A stretch of DNA of 17,732 bases from RBG-16-57-9 sp964462185 (GTDB lineage: Archaea; Thermoproteota; Bathyarchaeia; TCS64), in assembly GCA_964462185.1 (NCBI GenBank), contig CAYWWV010000027.1, forward strand, positions 1 through 17,732. The letters run 5' to 3'. Below the pieces are notes generated by a model. That model worked only from the letters and a program-made list of their open reading frames with translations, made no database searches and was not told the DNA's origin. Numbering within the stretch: position 1 is the stretch's first letter; the number at the start of each line of letters is the position of its first letter. A program made the position numbers and the translations under genes. Shown in pieces: positions 14,891-17,732 of this stretch.

Positions 14891-15617
14891 GCTCCCTCCT
14901 CCTAGAACCGTAAAACATGGGTGACAGCGCGCCCGTCAAAATGTGGATGAACTTGCTGAAGGGGGTGTAGATGACGAATAGTTGGGTGAGGAATACGTGC
15001 CAGTGGAACCAGTGGTAGCTGGGCGGCGACTCCAGGTGCAGCACTATTAGCCGAGGGATGAAAACCACGTCCACAGGCCCCACTTGGCCCCCCACAGCCG
15101 GGAACAGCCTCATGCCCTGACCCACCACCGCTGCCGCCAACACCAGTGTGAGGGCGAGGTAGTCGTCGGCCAAGGACTCCAACTGCCTTCCCTCCAGCCT
15201 AACCCTCCGCACCAACAACAGCAAACTGGAGACAATCAGAATCCACCCCATGTATATGGGGAGGGTGTGCACCATGAATTCCACCCAGCCTTCACCTAGG
15301 AACCCCAGCATGGAGGCCGACCAAAGGTGGAACCCCCTCATGTGGCCAAAGAGGATGGCCCCCACACTCCCATGGAAGGCAAAGACCAAGAGCCAGTCCC
15401 CCTTGTTTCTCCGGAAAGTCTTCCTAAACAAAACCACATCCAAAAGGAAATATTTCAAAGAGGCTACCGGGTGGAGCCTACGCCCACCGTGGCCATTGGG
15501 GGCTCCCTGCCACCACCTTTGGACTCTCAGAAACATGCCCCCCGCGAACACCAGGATGGTCAGATAAGGCATCCGTTGAACGAAAAAAGGATACAAGGCC
15601 GAGTCTAGGAAGCTCAT
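14877..15617 (-). CDS. HdrE/NarI-like membrane cytochrome b subunit
   Basis: This 246-residue membrane protein has about five transmembrane helices. Histidines placed for b-type heme binding occur in AFHGSVG, FGHMRGFH, FMVHTLP and the SYHWFHWH/FSKFIH region near the C terminus, which is the usual NarI/HdrE/DsrM pattern. Size matches HdrE. It would take electrons from a membrane quinol-like carrier (methanophenazine or menaquinone type) and pass them to the HdrD-like partner, or run in reverse. It is the first gene of the operon, and its TGA overlaps the start of the HdrD-like gene. A TATA box GTTTTTATAG at about 15644-15653 (read on the minus strand as CTATAAAAAC) lies about 30 bp before the ATG. 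Confidence 0.82.
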   Translation of the reverse strand: MSFLDSALYPFFVQRMPYLTILVFAGGMFLRVQRWWQGAPNGHGGRRLHPVASLKYFLLDVVLFRKTFRRNKGDWLLVFAFHGSVGAILFGHMRGFHLWSASMLGFLGEGWVEFMVHTLPIYMGWILIVSSLLLLVRRVRLEGRQLESLADDYLALTLVLAAAVVGQGMRLFPAVGGQVGPVDVVFIPRLIVLHLESPPSYHWFHWHVFLTQLFVIYTPFSKFIHILTGALSPMFYGSRRRELGLG

Positions 15618-15643
15618 GCAATCCCAATTTTTAGGGCAAAGAT

Positions 15644-15653
15644 GTTTTTATAG
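15644..15653 (-). promoter_or_regulatory. TATA box of the hdrE-hdrD-ctaB-like operon
   Basis: CTATAAAAAC on the minus strand lies about 30 bp upstream of the ATG at 15617, implying a very short leader. It lies in the AT-rich spacer 15618-15865, which is otherwise empty of genes apart from the palindrome at 15826-15840. Confidence 0.5.
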
Positions 15654-15825
15654 TTAACCTAAGCCTCTGGACGCCTATATTTGTCCAACCAGCAGAATAC
15701 CACCTAAAAATGGTTGCTACAACAACTCGCATATAATTTAATTGCGGAAACATGAATTCAACTTATGACGTTTAAAAAACACATTTTCCCACGAAACATC
15801 AAAAGAATAGGGAGGCGCCCAACCA

Positions 15826-15840
15826 TTTACAAAATGTAAA
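15826..15840. promoter_or_regulatory. Palindromic operator candidate before the cytochrome gene
   Basis: TTTACAAAATGTAAA is a perfect 6-bp inverted repeat around AAA. It agrees at 12 of 15 positions with a palindrome in front of the Lrp/AsnC gene at 16382-16396. It overlaps the likely TATA region (TGTAAAAA) about 25 bp before the ATG at 15866, a position suited to repression. Confidence 0.5.
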
Positions 15841-15865
15841 AACACCATGGAAAAAAAGTTTTAGA

Positions 15866-16339
15866 ATGCAAGAGAAAAAAACTCCTAATAGACTAAACAT
15901 GAAGGCCATCCACAAATCACTGATTATACTGTCAGTCCTAATAGTTACAATGACCGCTATCAGCTGGGCTTCCGCCGAAACAGAATACAAGGGAGCAGAG
16001 TTCTGTGGGCAGTGTCACACCGAAGCATACGAGTCGTGGGCCGAGACCAGCCACGCCAACTCGGCCGGGTTATTCCCCAACGTCACCTACTGGACCGCCT
16101 TCCCCTCCAGGCAGCAAACCCTGGAGGAGGCCGAGGAGGAGAACACAGCGCTCTCTTCCCAGGTGGAGGAACTCTCCACAAGCCTGACGGAGCTGGAGGC
16201 TGCAAAGGCCGAGCTTGAAGCCACCATCGAGGAGCTTGAGAGCAGAGGTATCCCAGGGTTCCCCCCGGTTTCAATCCTGCTGGGGCTAGCCCTAACAGCT
16301 GCTCTACTAGTGAGCCTGAGGAAGCCCAACAACCTCTAA
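15866..16339 (+). CDS. Small surface-anchored monoheme c-type cytochrome with coiled coil and PGF-CTERM-like tail
   Basis: This 157-residue secreted protein has a signal peptide at about residues 12-37 (MKAIHKSL... to WASA). A short segment with one heme-binding CGQCH (47-51) lies in the context GAEFCGQCHTEAYESW followed by SHA, which resembles the first heme site of cytochrome c554-type multiheme proteins. Next is a Glu/Leu coiled coil (about 83-127), then GIPGFPPVSILLG, a hydrophobic helix and a basic end, as in archaeal PGF-CTERM anchors. The family normally carries several hemes, so this could be an internally deleted derivative or a genuine monoheme stalk protein. The ATG at 15866 suits a leaderless mRNA, and the ATG at 15899 would give a more typical signal peptide. 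It probably moves electrons at the outer face of the membrane. Confidence 0.72.
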   Translation: MQEKKTPNRLNMKAIHKSLIILSVLIVTMTAISWASAETEYKGAEFCGQCHTEAYESWAETSHANSAGLFPNVTYWTAFPSRQQTLEEAEEENTALSSQVEELSTSLTELEAAKAELEATIEELESRGIPGFPPVSILLGLALTAALLVSLRKPNNL

Positions 16340-16381
16340 TCTTTTTTCTTACAACCTACGTCAATAGAACATCCCCTCCAC

Positions 16382-16396
16382 TATACAATTTGTAAA
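16382..16396. promoter_or_regulatory. Palindromic operator candidate before the Lrp/AsnC gene
   Basis: TATACAATTTGTAAA contains TACAA-T-TTGTA, a perfect 5-bp inverted repeat. It sits immediately upstream of the TATA-like TTTTAATAT (about 16397-16405) of the regulator gene and closely resembles the site at 15826-15840. A one-mismatch relative, TACAAGTTGTT, lies at 16990-17000. Archaeal Lrp-type regulators often bind their own promoters at such sites. Confidence 0.5.
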
Positions 16397-16429
16397 GTTT
16401 TAATATGGGGGAATAGGTGGTTATTGGAT

Positions 16430-16855
16430 ATGTCCCTCGACAGCCTCGACACCAGCATCGTCAAACTATTAAAACAAGACCCCAGGATGCCCTACACCCA
16501 GATAGCCAACACCTTAGGAGTCTCCAGGATAACCGTAAAAAACAGAATAGAAAAAATGATAGAGCAAGAGCAACTCATTCTAACTGCCAAGCTCAACGAC
16601 AGGAGCGCCCTCACGGCCATCCTGGGATTGGAAGTGAAAGAACAGGATCAATGGGATGAATGCATCCGAAAGCTAGAATCACTCCCATGGGTTATCGCAG
16701 GCTTCCGATCATTCGGCAAGTCCAACCTCCGAGTGATAATAAAGGGTGGTAACGATGAGGAGTTGGAACGCCGAATAGACGAGTTCCGCTACTTCCATTG
16801 CGTCAACCTCATAGATGTGGACATCCTGGGGAAAAGGATTACAGGGAATGTTTAA
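16430..16855 (+). CDS. Lrp/AsnC family transcriptional regulator
   Basis: This protein of about 141 residues has an N-terminal winged helix-turn-helix of the AsnC type (LDTSIVKLLKQDPRMPYTQI, then LGVSRITVKNRIEKM) and a C-terminal alpha/beta domain (about 62-141) of RAM-like size that would form dimers and bind a small ligand. The ATG at 16430 has GGTGG 9 nt upstream. A TTG two codons earlier (16424) is too close to that site. It binds DNA as a dimer or octamer, and the palindrome at 16382-16396 suggests autoregulation. The like-oriented cytochrome gene just upstream carries a near-identical palindrome and is a likely target. The effector is unknown. Confidence 0.85.
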   Translation: MSLDSLDTSIVKLLKQDPRMPYTQIANTLGVSRITVKNRIEKMIEQEQLILTAKLNDRSALTAILGLEVKEQDQWDECIRKLESLPWVIAGFRSFGKSNLRVIIKGGNDEELERRIDEFRYFHCVNLIDVDILGKRITGNV

Positions 16856-16864
16856 AGAAGAATA

Positions 16865-16946
16865 AATGTTGGGAACAGATTCAAGATTAGGGGAGTTCCC
16901 AACATTGGTCAATAAGGTACAACCTTGCTGAAAGGTCTTGACCAAT
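16865..16946. repeat. Two stacked inverted repeats after the Lrp/AsnC gene
   Basis: The first is a perfect 12-bp inverted repeat: AATGTTGGGAAC (16865-16876) with GTTCCCAACATT (16895-16906), loop 18 nt. The second is a 9-bp repeat: ATTGGTCAA (16904-16912) with TTGACCAAT (16938-16946), enclosing a small hairpin AAGGT/ACCTT (16914-16926). The arms overlap by three bases, so the hairpins would exclude or stack on each other. It lies 9 nt after the regulator's stop. It may be a terminator, operator or small RNA. The rest of 16947-17231 shows no gene. Confidence 0.6.
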
Positions 16947-17210
16947 ATAGAAAAAAGCACTATCTATTTAAAATTTTTCCATTCTCCGGTACAAGTTGTT
17001 CTCGTAGATGGGTGGAACTATACAATGCGAAATCTTAATCTAGGAGGAACATCCTAAACGCGACGCTCTGAATGACCAAATGTCCGTATGTATAATCCAA
17101 AATTGATAAAATAAATCCCATGTTTAAGAAAAAAACTGTGGAATTGCCAACTAGTAATATTTTTGCCCTCAATATGACTAAATTGGCCATCTAGCCTATA
17201 GCCTCCACTC

Positions 17211-17223
17211 TTAAATACGGGGG
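17211..17223 (+). promoter_or_regulatory. TATA box and ribosome-binding site before the tatC remnant
   Basis: TTAAATA at 17211-17217 and GGGGG(A) at 17219-17224 precede the ATG at 17232 at workable spacing, so expression signals remain in front of the truncated gene. Confidence 0.4.
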
Positions 17224-17231
17224 AAGAAAAT

Positions 17232-17573
17232 ATGATTCTGCAGGGATTCCACGTGTTTCGGCTCTTCCTGGTCATCGCCTTCGGGGTACTGGGAACGGGG
17301 CTGTTCTACACCTTCCCACCGGTGATCTACATGCTGGTGGTAATAGACCTGGTCACCGTGCAGGGCCTCACCAGGATCCGACGCGAGTTCTTCCCAGCCA
17401 TCATCGTCCTCTGCGCCCTCATAACCCCAGACCCCACCCTCCTCTCCATGCTATTCATGGCCGTCCCCTTCCTAGCCCTCTAAGAGGCCACCTTACTAGT
17501 CCTTAGAAGGCTCCTAGGGGATAGACCTGACCGCGTGGTGGAGGAGGGAGGCTTAAGGCCTTGGAGGTTCTAG
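17232..17573 (+). pseudogene. tatC: Truncated tatC (Sec-independent translocase) with in-frame stop
   Basis: The frame covers only the last part of TatC, the receptor and channel subunit that exports folded proteins with twin-arginine signals. The segments AFGVLGTGLFYTFPPVIYML, IVLCALITPDPTLL and FMAVPFLAL match transmembrane helices 4-6 of TatC (consensus FELP, ITPPDP, IPLLLLYE). A TAA at 17481-17483 stands where Tyr is expected before Glu-Ala. The frame then continues EATLLVLRRLLG to a TAG at 17571-17573. The N-terminal half is absent, with only AT-rich DNA upstream. The usually conserved Glu of FELP is replaced by Thr. Either a pseudogene or, less likely, a short expressed fragment of 83 residues. 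Confidence 0.65.
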
Positions 17574-17586
17574 GTGGCGGGGGGGG

Positions 17587-17732
17587 TCACTCGGCGAAGA
17601 CCTCCTGGAAGAATAATATGGCCACGGATACCACCACCAGGCCTATTGAGAGGAGGAGCCTCAGCTCCGGCACTAACACCCCCAGAGCTTCGTGGTGAGC
17701 GTGAGGTACATACCGTTGTTGAACCTGGTCTG
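17587..17732 (-). CDS. C-terminal end of an unidentified membrane protein (partial)
   Basis: The minus-strand frame is open from the window edge to a TGA at 17589-17587. It ends with a clear transmembrane helix (LLLSIGLVVVSVAILFF) and a short acidic tail (QEVFAE). About 47 residues are visible. The N-terminal part is Pro/His-rich (RYVPHAHHEALG). I do not recognise the family. Another frame at the edge reads TRFNNGMYLTLTT, so a frameshift cannot be excluded. It converges with the tatC remnant. Confidence 0.35.
   Translation of the reverse strand, partial: DQVQQRYVPHAHHEALGVLVPELRLLLSIGLVVVSVAILFFQEVFAE

Noticed and set aside
17481..17483. TAA in tatC as a recoded codon
   Set aside because: TAA recoding is not expected in archaea (pyrrolysine uses TAG, selenocysteine uses TGA), and the N-terminal half is also missing, so decay is simpler.
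17707..17732. A 13-bp match at the right edge to the UbiA gene (GACCAGGTTCAAC, encoding TRFN)
   Set aside because: Too short, and the flanking residues do not follow the UbiA pattern; probably chance.
1..17732. tRNA gene as an integration site
   Set aside because: No cloverleaf or T-loop sequence was found by eye near either repeat copy; the GTTCGAA in the kbl remnant is coding sequence.

Overview
The window reads as a metagenomic scaffold from an uncultured archaeon: it has archaeal TATA-type promoters, several leaderless-looking starts, TTG/GTG starts, an SDR-type threonine dehydrogenase, an Lrp/AsnC regulator and a PGF-CTERM-like surface anchor. A Thermoproteota lineage such as Bathyarchaeia would fit, but this is inference from gene families; no rRNA or tRNA gene was seen. 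A run of 100 N at 11414-11513 is a scaffold gap of unknown true length.

Layout. 1-1760: a C-rich block with the end of a small coiled-coil gene and a large terminase subunit (virus or provirus). 1860-11250: a lower-GC block with (minus strand) a small hypothetical gene and a four-gene membrane operon led by a DUF6754 protein, then (plus) an M20D amidohydrolase, a degraded IS1595-like transposase, a large M14 metallopeptidase, and the threonine-degradation pair tdh (intact, minus) and kbl (plus, broken by a stop codon and a large internal deletion). 11371-11640: a broken tyrosine recombinase around the gap. 11667-11778: a diverged second copy of the terminase 3' end and the DNA just after it. 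11760-15617: a C-rich block with an orphan WtpC/ModC-like ABC ATPase and, convergent to it, a tight operon of HdrE-like cytochrome b, HdrD-like iron-sulfur protein and a heme O synthase-like UbiA enzyme. 15618-17732: AT-rich spacers around a small monoheme cytochrome, an Lrp/AsnC regulator, two stacked inverted repeats, a broken tatC and the end of an unknown membrane protein.

How it fits together. The right part looks like respiratory or electron-transfer equipment: an HdrDE-type membrane complex, heme modification, an anchored c-type cytochrome and a regulator whose promoter carries a palindrome closely resembling the one in front of the cytochrome. The central block looks like peptide and amino-acid catabolism beside an uncharacterised membrane complex. 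The two blocks differ in composition. They meet at the two copies of a roughly 106-112 bp imperfect repeat (about 84% identical by hand alignment), next to integrase and terminase remnants. This suggests a genomic island or rearrangement scar, or else a chimeric scaffold. The strongest candidates for undescribed biology are the DUF6754 operon, the HdrE-HdrD-CtaB-like operon, and the shared palindrome linking the regulator to the cytochrome.
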